Of a stretch of 64,000 nucleotides of DNA, positions 45,503 through 54,568 are shown one piece after another (position 1 is the stretch's first letter; each line of letters starts with the position of its first letter). The DNA comes from Paracoccus albus (lineage in GTDB: Bacteria; Pseudomonadota; Alphaproteobacteria; Rhodobacterales; Rhodobacteraceae). The position numbers and the translations under genes are program-made. The notes beneath the pieces are model-generated. The model worked only from the letters and a program-made list of their open reading frames with translations. It had not been told where the DNA came from and searched no databases. The stretch is from the NCBI RefSeq assembly GCF_027913035.1, contig NZ_CP115775.1, forward strand, positions 868,001 to 932,000, in the 5' to 3' direction.

Positions 45503-46426
45503 TTGAGCGAAATAATTGACCGATTCCGAGGAACTGCGGGGCGCAACAACCTCATCGACGCGATACTGCAGCAACAGATCGTCGGCGGCAACCGAGAACT
45601 CGCGGAGGCACTCGCGGATAGCGCTGAATTGGTCGAGGTAGCCAAGGGGCACGTCATCATCTCCCAGGGAGGAGACGACGATGACCTGTTTCTAATAGTC
45701 GCGGGCAGCTTCAGGATCGTAGTAAATGGACGAGACGTGGCGTCGCGGGGAAGAGGCGACCACGTAGGAGAGATGGCTTTGATCGAACCCTCGCAGCGTC
45801 GCTCTGCCGACGTTGTGGCAGCGGAGGCTGCGCTTGTTGCCAAGCTAACTAGCGCAAATGTGTCCGATCTCGCTTCACGACACTCTATCATCTACCGTGT
45901 AATCGCGAGGACATTGGCCCGCCGCCTACTCGAGCGGAACAAGCTTGTAGGGCAGCACCGCGAAAAGATAAGAGTGTTCATCATCTCATCCGCCGAGGCG
46001 TTGGATGTCGCGCGGAAGATTCAAGACGCGCTAGCGCACGATGGCTTCATCGTAAGGCTCTGGACGGACGATGTTTTCAAAGTCGCCAGCTACGCAATCC
46101 AATCTTTGGAGACGGAGCTGGACGATGCCGACTTCGCCGTGGCCGTCGCACACAGTGATGACATGACGCTCTTCCGCGGTCAGGACTGGCCAGCACCACG
46201 CGATAACGTTGTCTTCGAATTGGGCATGTTTATGGGACGCCTAGGCCGCACCCGTGCAATCCTAATGGAACCGCGAGAGGACAAGGTGAAGCTCCCAAGC
46301 GACCTAGCGGGTGTTACTACCATTCCCTACAGCTATCAGGCTGGCAAGGATGCTGCAGCACTTATGGCACCGGCATGCAATGCACTTCGTTCCCACATCA
46401 AAGAATTGGGTGCATTCAACGGATGA
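45503..46426 (+). CDS. pycTIR: Pycsar effector PycTIR: cyclic-nucleotide-binding + TIR-like
   Basis: 307 residues. Residues 25-125 are a cyclic-nucleotide-binding fold (HVIISQGGDDDDLFLIVAG, then phosphate cassette GEMALIEPSQRRSADV with E90 and R99/R100). Residues 155-300 are a TIR-like predicted nucleotide-binding domain (IRVFIISSAEALDVA; WPAPRDNVVFELGMFMGRLG with likely catalytic E239). Known PycTIR proteins degrade NAD when bound by cUMP/cCMP and kill the infected cell. I choose TTG 45503, preceded by GGAGG eight bases away; ATG 45446 is open in frame but has no such site. Confidence 0.9.
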   Translation: MSEIIDRFRGTAGRNNLIDAILQQQIVGGNRELAEALADSAELVEVAKGHVIISQGGDDDDLFLIVAGSFRIVVNGRDVASRGRGDHVGEMALIEPSQRRSADVVAAEAALVAKLTSANVSDLASRHSIIYRVIARTLARRLLERNKLVGQHREKIRVFIISSAEALDVARKIQDALAHDGFIVRLWTDDVFKVASYAIQSLETELDDADFAVAVAHSDDMTLFRGQDWPAPRDNVVFELGMFMGRLGRTRAILMEPREDKVKLPSDLAGVTTIPYSYQAGKDAAALMAPACNALRSHIKELGAFNG

Positions 46427-46530
46427 GGTCACGCTGCATATCAACGATGGCGTGAATGTGGAAAACACGCCGGGGTCTTGTTCGTCCCGCTCAGCGATCG
46501 CGCGGCCGGCGAAAATGCTGCACCGGGCAT

Positions 46531-46603
46531 CGAACGACCGGTCTCGTGAATGCAGCAAGGCAGCGCGGCGCCCTGTCGAACGGCCGGACAGGGCCGGGCG
46601 TGC
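46531..46603 (+). repeat. Dispersed intergenic repeat, copy 2
   Basis: CGACCGGTCTCGTGAATGCAG...GCGCGGCG...GAACGGCCGGACAGGGCCG is a diverged version of the block seen at 52421-52490 and 53421-53490. It fills the roughly 305-bp gap after pycTIR, where I see no gene. Confidence 0.55.
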
Positions 46604-46731
46604 CATGTCGCTCTGCCAGGATGGTCACACGGCCTGCCGCACCGCCGCATGACCGCATCGAGCCCAGACTCACCGATGCTGCGGGGCGCGCGAATGTCGG
46701 CTTTCGTCCGGCGCGTCGCACCATGATGGAG

Positions 46732-47583
46732 TTAGTCAGCTTCCACCAAGTCACTCCGGGCATCGCGGATGATCATCCACGACGAATGCAGGAAAAGCCC
46801 CGCGATCGCGAACGCGACGATCAGGTCGGGCCATGCACTGCCAAGCCACGCGACCAGCCCGGCGGCGATGACCACGGCGAGGTTGCCGATGGCGTCGTTG
46901 CGAGAGAACAGCCAGACGGCTCGCATATTGGCATCACCCTTGCGGTGCTTTAGCAGCGGCAGCACCGCGAGGATGTTTACGATCAGCGCACCTACCGCGA
47001 AGGCTCCCATCAACCCGGCTTCTGGCGTGGTCTGGTTGAGGACACGCCAGAGCGTGCTGCCGACAACGCCAAGGCCCAGAAGGCCCAGAAACACGCCTTG
47101 GATCATCGCCGACCGCGCCCGCCATGTCAGGCTCCAGCCGATGGCGAGCAGGCCCAGAAACGTGATCGCACCATCGCCCAGAAAATCGAGCGCGTCTGCC
47201 TTCAGCGCCTGCGAACCGGACAAGAACCCGCCGAACATTTCGACCACGCCGTATCCGAGATTGAGCGCGACCACGATCCAGAGCGCGCGGCGATAGCTCG
47301 GGTCCTTGTAGGCCGGATCGGACGATGTATCGCCGTCCTCGATCTTCTCGAAACCGTAGCCGGTCGCGTCGAGCGCGGGCCGCACTTTCGGCAGATCGCC
47401 GTCCGCGATCCGCAATGTCATGATGTGGGTGGCGGCGGACACTTTCACGTCGCCTTCGGCCACGCCCGCAGACCGGGCCGCGCGCTCGATCTCGGCGGCA
47501 TCTTTCGCGCAGTCCATGCCTTGCACCCGCATTCGGATCGGGGAGGAGGCTGTCGCCAACTTGCTGTTATCGGGCTGGCTCAT
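46732..47583 (-). CDS. CDF-type metal exporter with N-terminal HMA-like domain
   Basis: 283 residues. The N-terminal part (about 15-75) resembles a heavy-metal-associated domain with one Cys in VQGMDCAKDA. Five to six membrane helices follow, with metal-site acidic residues in ADALDFLGDG (about 129-138) and FSRNDAIGN (about 226-234). Exports divalent metal (Zn, Cd or Pb suggested by the neighbour) from the cytosol. Divergent from a CmtR-like regulator, 63 bp apart. Confidence 0.85.
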   Translation of the reverse strand: MSQPDNSKLATASSPIRMRVQGMDCAKDAAEIERAARSAGVAEGDVKVSAATHIMTLRIADGDLPKVRPALDATGYGFEKIEDGDTSSDPAYKDPSYRRALWIVVALNLGYGVVEMFGGFLSGSQALKADALDFLGDGAITFLGLLAIGWSLTWRARSAMIQGVFLGLLGLGVVGSTLWRVLNQTTPEAGLMGAFAVGALIVNILAVLPLLKHRKGDANMRAVWLFSRNDAIGNLAVVIAAGLVAWLGSAWPDLIVAFAIAGLFLHSSWMIIRDARSDLVEAD

Positions 47584-47629
47584 GTGCGATCCTTTTTGTG
47601 GTGGCGGGCGAAAAGGTACGCTGCTAACG

Positions 47630-47647
47630 TATCAGTGGATAATGATA
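47630..47647. promoter_or_regulatory. Putative CmtR/ArsR operator
   Basis: Inverted repeat TATCA - 8 bp - TGATA in the divergent region, overlapping the regulator start. ArsR-type sensors bind such sites; no experimental link here. Confidence 0.45.
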
Positions 47648-47997
47648 TGACAGCGCAAAACATTCAAGACGATCTTTCGGCACCCGATACACTGGAACTG
47701 CGGGCAAAGCTCTTCCGGGGCCTAAGCGATCCCAGTCGTCTGACGATCCTCGATGCGCTGGTGTCGGACGAACGCAACGTGCAGGAAATCGTCGGGCATA
47801 CGGGTTTGGGTCAGCCCAACGTCTCGAACCATCTGCGCTGTCTGCTGGAATGCGGGCTGGTCAGTCGCCGCAGCAAAGGCCGCTTCGTTCGGTATCGTCT
47901 GGCGGACAGGCGGGTCGCCGATCTCATCCGTGATGCAGATCAGCTACTTGCCTCGACAGCCAACGGAGTTGATGCCTGCCAAAGCTATACGGACTAA
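47647..47997 (+). CDS. ArsR/SmtB-family metal sensor, CmtR type
   Basis: 116 residues. Winged helix with LFRGLSDPSRLTILDAL and recognition helix GQPNVSNHLRCLLECGLV. Cys65 and Cys69 in that helix plus Cys111 near the C-terminus match the metal ligands of the Cd(II)/Pb(II) sensor CmtR. It probably represses itself and the divergent CDF exporter until metal binds. ATG 47647 is preferred; a GTG four codons upstream is possible. Confidence 0.88.
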   Translation: MTAQNIQDDLSAPDTLELRAKLFRGLSDPSRLTILDALVSDERNVQEIVGHTGLGQPNVSNHLRCLLECGLVSRRSKGRFVRYRLADRRVADLIRDADQLLASTANGVDACQSYTD

Positions 47998-48042
47998 CCG
48001 GCGCGACCTGCTGCAATGTCCTATCGGTGCGCCAAACCTGAA

Positions 48043-48197
48043 GCAGCCATCTGCGCATCCGCAGCGAATGCACCCTTTGTCCCGCATTGCTGACCTCAGA
48101 CACTAAAGAAATCGAGCACCCGCAGCGAATGGCCGGTCTGGAGAAGCTGCAACGCGGCGCTCGGCGTCGGGATGAAGGTCCGCTTTGGGCCGGTCGT
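48043..48197 (+). repeat. Dispersed intergenic repeat, copy 3
   Basis: Two blocks: CATCTGCGCATCCGCAGCGA then CTTTGTCCCGCATTGCTGAC, and, after a spacer, GCGAATGGCCGGTCTGGAGA followed by AGCTGC..CGCGGCG and TTTGGGCCG. Same order as at 52341 and 53339. It fills most of the 320-bp gap after the regulator; no gene seen there. Confidence 0.75.
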
Positions 48198-48318
48198 GTC
48201 ATCCGGCCCCGATGGAGTGGCCAGGCGGCACGCCGCAGTGCCGCATGACCGGTTCGAGCCCTTCCACGACATTCGTGGCGAGGTTCCGGAACCGACCTGC
48301 GGTCCCGGAACCTCTTCC

Positions 48319-49110
48319 TTATATCGTCAGACCGCAGGCCTTCCGGATGGCGACCTGGACTGGCGACGGTGCAAGCTTCGGATCAAATTCCATGCTGGGC
48401 ACCAGCGGCGGCTGAGCCATGAAGCGCGGCTCGGATCCATGATGCGGCTGCGCCGCATGAACCACGAAGGGATGGCACAGGTAGACCGTCCCTGCCGCTC
48501 CGGTAGCGAGAGCGATCTCGCATTCTTGCGTGGAAGCGTAGCCGTCGGCCGAGAGCTGCCTGAGCGTGGCACCGGCCTTGCCGTAGGGCAGAAGCTCACG
48601 GGCTATAGTGGCGTGCGACCCCTTCCGTATCCGCGTGGGGGCATCGTCAGGGCCAACATCCGAGAACAGGAAAAGCATCAGCAGTGCCCTTCCGCTGCTC
48701 GTGACGTTCGCCCGCCATTCCATGAAGTCAGGGTTCTCGGTCCCGAAGCTTACGTCTACATGCCAGCCATCATCCCCGGCGCTTTCGCTCGATGGAAAGC
48801 GGATCGGGAAGGTTCCGAGCCCCTGAGGGGCCAGCCACCGGCCTTCACCAACGAGAGTGTCATAGGCGGCATGCAGGCGCGGCGTATTGGCGGCAGCCAC
48901 GAAAGATGGCGATGACTTCGAACCAATGCGAACGACCGGTTCGGTCCAGGTCTCTGGCCGATTTGGGGAGAGGCCCATGTCGGCCCACAACTCGTTTCGG
49001 CAGACCTTGGCAAGGTCGCGGCTGAAGGCATCATCCACCTTTACAAAGCCGTCGTTGATGAAGCTTTCGACCTGATCCGAAGTCAGGCCCATTTCTTGGG
49101 GAATGGACAT
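48319..49110 (-). CDS. Phytanoyl-CoA dioxygenase (PhyH) family protein
   Basis: 263 residues of the Fe(II)/2-oxoglutarate PhyH family. Iron ligands: His and Asp in GWHVDVSF (about residue 116-118) and the distal His in CHPFVVHAAQ (about 216). The Arg of PRFMAQ probably binds 2-oxoglutarate. Substrate unknown; such enzymes hydroxylate lipids or small metabolites. Stand-alone gene in the element, with repeat copies on both sides. Confidence 0.82.
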   Translation of the reverse strand: MSIPQEMGLTSDQVESFINDGFVKVDDAFSRDLAKVCRNELWADMGLSPNRPETWTEPVVRIGSKSSPSFVAAANTPRLHAAYDTLVGEGRWLAPQGLGTFPIRFPSSESAGDDGWHVDVSFGTENPDFMEWRANVTSSGRALLMLFLFSDVGPDDAPTRIRKGSHATIARELLPYGKAGATLRQLSADGYASTQECEIALATGAAGTVYLCHPFVVHAAQPHHGSEPRFMAQPPLVPSMEFDPKLAPSPVQVAIRKACGLTI

Positions 49111-49321
49111 TTCACGTTCTCCTTAGCGGCTGTCGCGATGCGACGCCGTCACGATTCAATAAGCGCCGGAGCGCCTGCGACGGGTGTCGCTCAGAATCGG
49201 GGGAAGAAGGTGGACGTAAACATCATGGGCGACTGGCTATTGCTGCTACTCGGATAGGTCAAGGTCAGCGTTCCCGATACCAGCGCAAGGCCACGGCCAA
49301 TTGGACACCTTCACGACCGAA

Positions 49322-49450
49322 CCAAGCGTCCGCTTCGTCCCGCATAGCAGACTTTGCCTGCGCGATCTCGCTGCGCCAGGCACGAACGTCCGGTCTGGGG
49401 AAGCTGCACCGCAGCGCCAGTCAGAGACCGACTGGCAGCTTTGGGCCGTG
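49322..49450 (+). repeat. Dispersed intergenic repeat, copy 4
   Basis: CGCTTCGTCCCGCATAGCAG then, 47 bp on, ACGTCCGGTCTGGGGAAGCT and CTGGCAGCTTTGGGCCGTGA. It fills the gap between the PhyH and SEC-C genes; the rest of that 357-bp gap shows nothing I can name. Confidence 0.75.
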
Positions 49451-49468
49451 AGAGACTTGGGCGATCGG

Positions 49469-50152
49469 TCAGTTCCGACCGCAACATTGCTTGTATTTGC
49501 GGCCCGCCCCACAGGAGCATGGGTCGTTCCGCCCGGGCCGGGGACCGGCGTTGAACGGCATCTCGGAACGATTTGCGGGCTCCATGCGGGAAAGCTCGGG
49601 ACGAGACTGATAGAGTATCGTCGCAACGCAGTTCGGGATCAGATTGGGTGCTTCAAGGTCGATTTCGTCGATCTCCTCATCCGTGAACTTGCTGTGGCCA
49701 GTGTATATTTCCTGAAGCGCCATCAAGAAGATCATCGTCGTCCGCGTCTCTTCGTCGGCCTGAGCGAGCAGTCGATCCCAAGCATCCGGTCTTAGCCCCA
49801 TAGCGCGAGTGAAGCCATCGATCCAAGGCTCCCACATCACCTCATCACTGTTGGGGTCAACCTCGTAGATGGGTTCGATCCAAGGTGAGCGGGTCATCGC
49901 CTCCGCAACCGAGTTGTAGTGAGCCATGACCGCAGCGACCGTGGCTTCGGCGGTTTTCTGATCGGGAAAATTTGCCTCACCTGTCTCTCCCCAGACATGG
50001 GACATCCATTCCGAGGGCGGGATCATATCCGGGCAGGCAAGAACACCGACTACGTAGCCATCAAGTTCACTGAGCGTCATGGGCATGTTCTCGATGGGCA
50101 GCGCATGCAACAGCGCGCTGAGACGCTCGAGTTCCTGATCGGACTGGTCCAT
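49469..50152 (-). CDS. YecA/UPF0149-family protein with C-terminal SEC-C motif
   Basis: 227 residues. The UPF0149/YecA domain (about 5-170) is helical: ALPIENMPMTLSELDGYVVG. The last 20 residues are a SEC-C zinc motif, GRNDPCSCGAGRKYKQCCG, as in SecA. Such proteins may bind ribosomes or unfolded chains; function is not settled. ATG 50152 starts the family N-terminus; the longer frame upstream is not needed. Confidence 0.87.
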   Translation of the reverse strand: MDQSDQELERLSALLHALPIENMPMTLSELDGYVVGVLACPDMIPPSEWMSHVWGETGEANFPDQKTAEATVAAVMAHYNSVAEAMTRSPWIEPIYEVDPNSDEVMWEPWIDGFTRAMGLRPDAWDRLLAQADEETRTTMIFLMALQEIYTGHSKFTDEEIDEIDLEAPNLIPNCVATILYQSRPELSRMEPANRSEMPFNAGPRPGRNDPCSCGAGRKYKQCCGRN

Positions 50153-50404
50153 AAATACCTCCCGGTGTTGCTCGGAATTTTTTACTCTGCGCGACGCCAA
50201 CCCGCAATCCGCGCGAAGCCTGCTTCAAGCTCGGACAGGAAGATTGCTGCAGGCACCCCGAATGTCCGCAGTGGTGAAGCCGCGACGTAGCATCAGATCG
50301 TCGCGCCAACGTTTGCAAAGTGCCGCTCGTTACTTCGGCAGAAGGTCTGCTTCAAGACATCAGGCTAAGTTGCCGAGCCGACTTCGCTTTGATCTTATCG
50401 GGGC

Positions 50405-51595
50405 ATGATGAACATAGCGATTCTGTCAGCCGCGGTCCTTGTCGGCGCCCTGTTGATTTGGCCCCGCCTCTCCAACGCGCCGGTTTGGAGAGCGACGATT
50501 ACGCCTCTGGCCTCAATCATCGGGAGCGGGTTTCTTGTTCTAGGTCCGATCCTTGATGTCAGCTACGGCGGATATGCGCCGCTGGTCATGCTTGGCTTGT
50601 GTGCGATCGCTTATTCGTTCGGAGCCGCTATCAGGTTCAACATTGGGGACATCGATGCACGCCCTGCGCCGTCTCGTCTGCTCTTAGGGCTTGAACGGGC
50701 GTCTTCCGTTGTTCTGGCCTTCGCTTTCATCGTTTCCGTGGCCTATTATCTCAATCTCTTCGGCGCATTTGGCGTGAGCCTGACAACGCTGGACGACGCA
50801 TACCACGCCAACTTGCTGACCACCGCCGTTTTCCTGCTGATCCTTTTCGCGGGGATGACGCGCGGGTTTAGCGCGCTCGAACGTATGGAACAGGTCTCCG
50901 TCGGACTGAAGCTATCCATCATCGCGGGGCTGTTGCTTGGGCTCGCAGTGCATTTCGGGCAGGTCACGGGCCAAGGCGCACTAAAGTTCGATCCACCGCA
51001 GGTCACCGGGTGGGCGGGAGTGACACTCATGGCCGGTCTGATCGTGACGGTTCAGGGTTTCGAGACTTCACGGTATCTTAGGCAAGCCTATGACGCGCCC
51101 TTGCGGATCAAGTCCATGCGACTCGCTCAGTGGATATCCACCGCAATTTACTGCCTCTATATCGGATTGCTGACCTACGCTTTTGATGCCGATCCACTGT
51201 CTTTGGACGAAACAGCAATCATTGAATTGATGCAGGTTGTTGCCCCGATCCTGCCTCTGCTTTTGGTCGTTGCAGCCCTTAGCGCCCAATTCAGCGCCGC
51301 AATCGCGGACACAAACGGCTCGGGCGGCTTGATAGCCGAGACGACCAGAGGCGTCGTCACGGAAAAGTCGGCCTATGTGCTGTTGGTTGGCATCGGGATT
51401 CTGCTGACGTGGATGGCCAACATCTTTGAAATCATCAGCTATGCTTCGCGAGCCTTTGCCCTCTATTACGCCCTTCAATCGGGCATAGCCGCGATCCGGG
51501 CATCGCAACGCCCGCATTCATGGCAAACAGTGGGCTTCGCAATCCTGGCGCTTCTTGGTGCCGCAGTCGCTGTGTTCGGAACGCCCGTCGAATGA
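50405..51595 (+). CDS. Multi-pass membrane transporter-like protein
   Basis: 396 residues with about 11 hydrophobic helices spread along the whole chain and few charges. The layout (IIGSGFLVLGPIL near residue 40, TVQGFETSRYLRQAY near 220) recalls APC-superfamily transporters. No substrate can be inferred. Stand-alone on the + strand; the 252 bp before it hold only weak repeat-like sequence. Confidence 0.65.
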   Translation: MMNIAILSAAVLVGALLIWPRLSNAPVWRATITPLASIIGSGFLVLGPILDVSYGGYAPLVMLGLCAIAYSFGAAIRFNIGDIDARPAPSRLLLGLERASSVVLAFAFIVSVAYYLNLFGAFGVSLTTLDDAYHANLLTTAVFLLILFAGMTRGFSALERMEQVSVGLKLSIIAGLLLGLAVHFGQVTGQGALKFDPPQVTGWAGVTLMAGLIVTVQGFETSRYLRQAYDAPLRIKSMRLAQWISTAIYCLYIGLLTYAFDADPLSLDETAIIELMQVVAPILPLLLVVAALSAQFSAAIADTNGSGGLIAETTRGVVTEKSAYVLLVGIGILLTWMANIFEIISYASRAFALYYALQSGIAAIRASQRPHSWQTVGFAILALLGAAVAVFGTPVE

Positions 51596-51813
51596 AAAGC
51601 AGACATCTTTTGTCTTTGCGTTGACGGCAGCAAAGTCCCGCACACCGGACATAAACCTCCTGCCAGAAGGTGTTCGCCAAAAACGGTGGTAAGCGCCGGT
51701 GACAAAAACGTACGGGTTTGGGCCCATACTGCGCTGCGGAGAACGTCCGGAAGGAGCCCTTTTTGCAGTTCACTGCACATAGCGCGAAGGGCCGCAGTCC
51801 ATCTTGGTTCACT

Positions 51814-52293
51814 TCACGGCGATTCTGCATCGGACAACTCAGTCTCAGACCGTTTCGCCCGCATGTCCGCAAGCATTTGAACGCGCGGTTCATGCCGCTT
51901 GCGATACAGAAACCGTGCCCAGAGCGCGAAGGCCCATGACATCCAGCCCGCGTCGATTTCAACGACGTCACGCAGCTTGGATCCTGACTGCTGCGGTTCC
52001 ACGGTCAGAGTGTGACGCCACGATTTGACGCCTGCGCCCTTTTCAGAAGACCGCAAAATCATTGCTTCGTCGTCGCATTCCAGGACTTCCATGAAATACG
52101 GCTGAGGCGGTAACTTCCCGAACAGCGACACCTGCACGGTAATTCTCTGGCCTTGGTATACGCGACCGCTCGGCAACCCTTCGAAGCTGACAACCCCATC
52201 CATGATTTCCCTGAGTGCATCGAGGTCCGTTGCCAGCGCCCAGACCTCCTTCGCCGGTGAGGCGTATTCATGTTCGAGGATGACAGTCTTCAC
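51814..52293 (-). CDS. SRPBCC-family protein
   Basis: 159 residues with the START-like SRPBCC fold: N-terminal VILEHEYASPAKEVWALATD, several strands, and a long C-terminal helix (MSWAFALWARFLYRKRHEP). Such proteins bind hydrophobic ligands or act as cyclases. No partner gene adjacent. The 218-bp gap downstream has no gene, only weak repeat-like sequence. Confidence 0.75.
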   Translation of the reverse strand: MKTVILEHEYASPAKEVWALATDLDALREIMDGVVSFEGLPSGRVYQGQRITVQVSLFGKLPPQPYFMEVLECDDEAMILRSSEKGAGVKSWRHTLTVEPQQSGSKLRDVVEIDAGWMSWAFALWARFLYRKRHEPRVQMLADMRAKRSETELSDAESP

Positions 52294-52340
52294 AGTCGCT
52301 CCTGTGGTTCAAAAAGCTATCCCTGCTTGATTGACCTAAA

Positions 52341-52496
52341 CCAAACATCTGCGCAACCGCAGCGAAAGCCAGCTCTGTCCCGCACTGCCGAACTTCATCC
52401 TCCGATGATGCTGCGCGATGGACGAATGGCCGGTCTAGTGAAGCTGCACCGCGGCGATCGGCAAGGGACTGAACGGCAGGTCAGGGCCGGAGTGCG
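52341..52496 (+). repeat. Dispersed intergenic repeat, copy 5
   Basis: CATCTGCGCAACCGCAGCGA, then GACGAATGGCCGGTCTAGTG and AAGCTGCACCGCGGCGATCG, then GACTGAACGGCAGGTCAGGG. Bases 52408-52496 are about 90% identical by eye to 53409-53496. It lies in the 321-bp gap between the SRPBCC and HXXEE genes; no gene seen there. Confidence 0.85.
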
Positions 52497-52614
52497 CTGG
52501 TCAGGGGCCGCCCAGGACCGTTGCCGGCACCAACGCCAGCAAATCGACGTTAAGAGCCCTAAGTGGACGATGCTGCACGACGCACAAATGGCTGTTTTTG
52601 AAAGGTCACCGGTG

Positions 52615-53271
52615 CTAGGCGGCAGCGCGCAGCACATTGGTGTTCAATGTGAGGCCGGCCGAAGCAATCAAAACCAACGCGAGAGCGACAATGAAAACGG
52701 CTGCTTCCCGTCTAGAGAGGCCAAATCGCTGCAGCAAGACTGGTGCAAGCGCCCAATAAACGACGCTTGTTAAGAGGCCGGGAAAGTATTTGCCTCCGAT
52801 CACGGCCCAAAGTGTGTGCGTTATTGCGTTGCCAACAACGCCATACACTGCAAAGAACAGCATTGGCACCAAGAGGAAGCGGTAGCTCAAGAAAGTGACA
52901 CCCACTGCCGACATAAGGAAAACGGCGTAGGACCCCATATTAAAGGCAACAAAGACGATATTTGAGATTGGTTCGCCTTCGTAGACCAGCGGAAACTGTG
53001 TTTGAAAATCCGCCTCGAATTCCTCGGCGAAGTGGAGGAACTGAATGGCAAGAGCCAACGCAAATACTGGTATGATCTGTCTGGAGGTGGGGATCGGGCG
53101 CCCGGTCATCGTGAGACGAAGGTAGATAATCCAGCTGACAATGACCCCAGGTACGAACGTGACAATGAGTGCGTGACCGGGGCTTGCAAACGTAAAAACT
53201 GTCGCCATTGCCAGCGCAATCCCTGTGCCGACGCCGAGGTCAATGTTGCTCGCTTTAGAATTATCTGCCAT
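52615..53271 (-). CDS. HXXEE-domain membrane protein
   Basis: 218 residues, about six membrane helices. The HXXEE motif is HFAEEFE (about residue 80) and a second conserved His lies in AITHTLWA. Family function unknown; the motif may bind metal. Stand-alone, with repeat copies on either side. Confidence 0.78.
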   Translation of the reverse strand: MADNSKASNIDLGVGTGIALAMATVFTFASPGHALIVTFVPGVIVSWIIYLRLTMTGRPIPTSRQIIPVFALALAIQFLHFAEEFEADFQTQFPLVYEGEPISNIVFVAFNMGSYAVFLMSAVGVTFLSYRFLLVPMLFFAVYGVVGNAITHTLWAVIGGKYFPGLLTSVVYWALAPVLLQRFGLSRREAAVFIVALALVLIASAGLTLNTNVLRAAA

Positions 53272-53338
53272 CGCGCGGAATATATTTTACCCCCGCAGCG
53301 AAGTCATTCAAAATAGTCACAAACAAACCTGTTGCAGA

Positions 53339-53496
53339 CATTGCGCAGCCCATCCTGAGCGGCAACAAAGTCTGCTTTGTCCGCACAGCAGACCCTCATT
53401 TTCCGAGAGTGCTACGCGATGGACGAATGACCGGTCTGGTGAAGCTGCACCGCGGCGGTCGGCCAGGGACTGAACGGCAGGTTAGGGCCGAGTGCG
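53339..53496 (+). repeat. Dispersed intergenic repeat, copy 6, with hairpin
   Basis: Begins with GTCTGCT / AGCAGAC, a perfect 7-bp hairpin around TTGTCCGCAC (53370-53393), then GACGAATGACCGGTCTGGTG and AAGCTGCACCGCGGCGGTCG. It is the clearest copy of the family and lies in the 286-bp gap after the HXXEE gene. Confidence 0.85.
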
Positions 53497-53557
53497 TTCC
53501 ATCCAGCAGGGCGGCAATTCTGGCCGGGATCTTGCTATTACACCAGTGAGAGCCCGA

Positions 53558-53998
53558 TCATTCCTGCGGGGTGACATCACGCATGCCCTTCTGGATCAGC
53601 ATCGCCACCTGATCGGCGGTGAACTTGAAGTTCTGGCCATCAGGGACACGCTGCGCGGAGATCGGGTATTTCGGCCTGCGTGGATCAATGCCAGTGATCC
53701 GGAAGGTGTCACGACCGGTGGTGAACTGACGACCGTAATCGTCAGCGGACAGACCGAAGGCCTCGGCGAGGGCCTCGAAGCGTATCCGTTCCGGGTCAAG
53801 TACGGTTCCGTCGGGAAGCGGAATGGATACCCGGAATCCCAGATCGAAGCCCCAACGGAAATCCATGCCGGTGATTTCATTCGCCTCGACGGCGAGACCG
53901 TGCCGAGACGCAACCTCGCTACAGGCCTTCAGCATCTCCCGCTGAAGGCGCTGGCAGAGCGCAGGGGTCAGGTTTTTCGGCGGTCTGGTGTTTGGCAT
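53558..53998 (-). CDS. Hypothetical protein
   Basis: 146 residues from ATG 53998 (MPNTRPPKNLTPALCQRLQ). Mixed alpha/beta with segments GMDFRWGFDLGFRVSIPLPD and ALAEAFGLSADDYGRQF. I do not recognise the family. The composition is normal for a coding gene, and the frame matches neighbouring GC usage. Divergent from the small + gene at 54044. Confidence 0.65.
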   Translation of the reverse strand: MPNTRPPKNLTPALCQRLQREMLKACSEVASRHGLAVEANEITGMDFRWGFDLGFRVSIPLPDGTVLDPERIRFEALAEAFGLSADDYGRQFTTGRDTFRITGIDPRRPKYPISAQRVPDGQNFKFTADQVAMLIQKGMRDVTPQE

Positions 53999-54043
53999 GT
54001 TTGCTTCGGATTCTCGGTGCGGCAATCCTGCACATCCTATGGC

Positions 54044-54370
54044 ATGAACAGGCAAGCATCAAACCCGCCGCAGCGCTGCCCAACCGGGCTTTTTTGGTTG
54101 TTCCTTGCCAGCTCAGTCGAAACTGATATTGCGCAACATGATTGCGAAATGGCCGCTTCGCTCGTTGAGGGGGAAAGTCTCCAGAATCTTTTTGGCGCGC
54201 AGTTCGAAATTATTAAGGTCTCCTCATTGAATCAGGTTTCGAAGACAGACAATAGGATAGTCTGCATGGGAATGGTCACCCACAGCGGCGGGGAAGAAAG
54301 GATTCGAATCACCGTTGAAAACGGCTCAAACGCTACTGAAGTGCTCTTTCGCGTGGAGCCACTTTTTTGA
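54044..54370 (+). CDS. Small hypothetical protein
   Basis: 108 residues from ATG 54044. The C-terminal 60 residues look like a beta-rich domain (FEIIKVSSLNQVSKTDNR, ERIRITVENGSNATEVLFRV). The frame extends to 53492, but that part is the antisense of the neighbouring gene. Family unknown and the start is uncertain. Confidence 0.45.
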   Translation: MNRQASNPPQRCPTGLFWLFLASSVETDIAQHDCEMAASLVEGESLQNLFGAQFEIIKVSSLNQVSKTDNRIVCMGMVTHSGGEERIRITVENGSNATEVLFRVEPLF

Positions 54371-54568
54371 TGCAGGGGGCTTGGGTCGTGCAGGCCGGAC
54401 TAGGAAACCAACCCACGCCCCTCACATGGCCTTTGTCATGAATGGCCATGTTGTCGCCCGGCTGACTCCATTTACCGCTTCGAGCTGCCGCGCCGCCCGT
54501 GCCGAAAGACGAGACGGGGCCGGGCTGCCTTTCAGGTCGACAACCCCAAGGACGGTCGGAAGAAGATA

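Noticed and set aside
48172..48915. 247-codon + frame opposite the PhyH gene
   Set aside because: Antisense to an obvious PhyH protein; no domain of its own.
53492..54043. N-terminal two thirds of the + frame ending at 54370
   Set aside because: Antisense of the hypothetical gene 53558-53998; only the last 108 codons look plausible.
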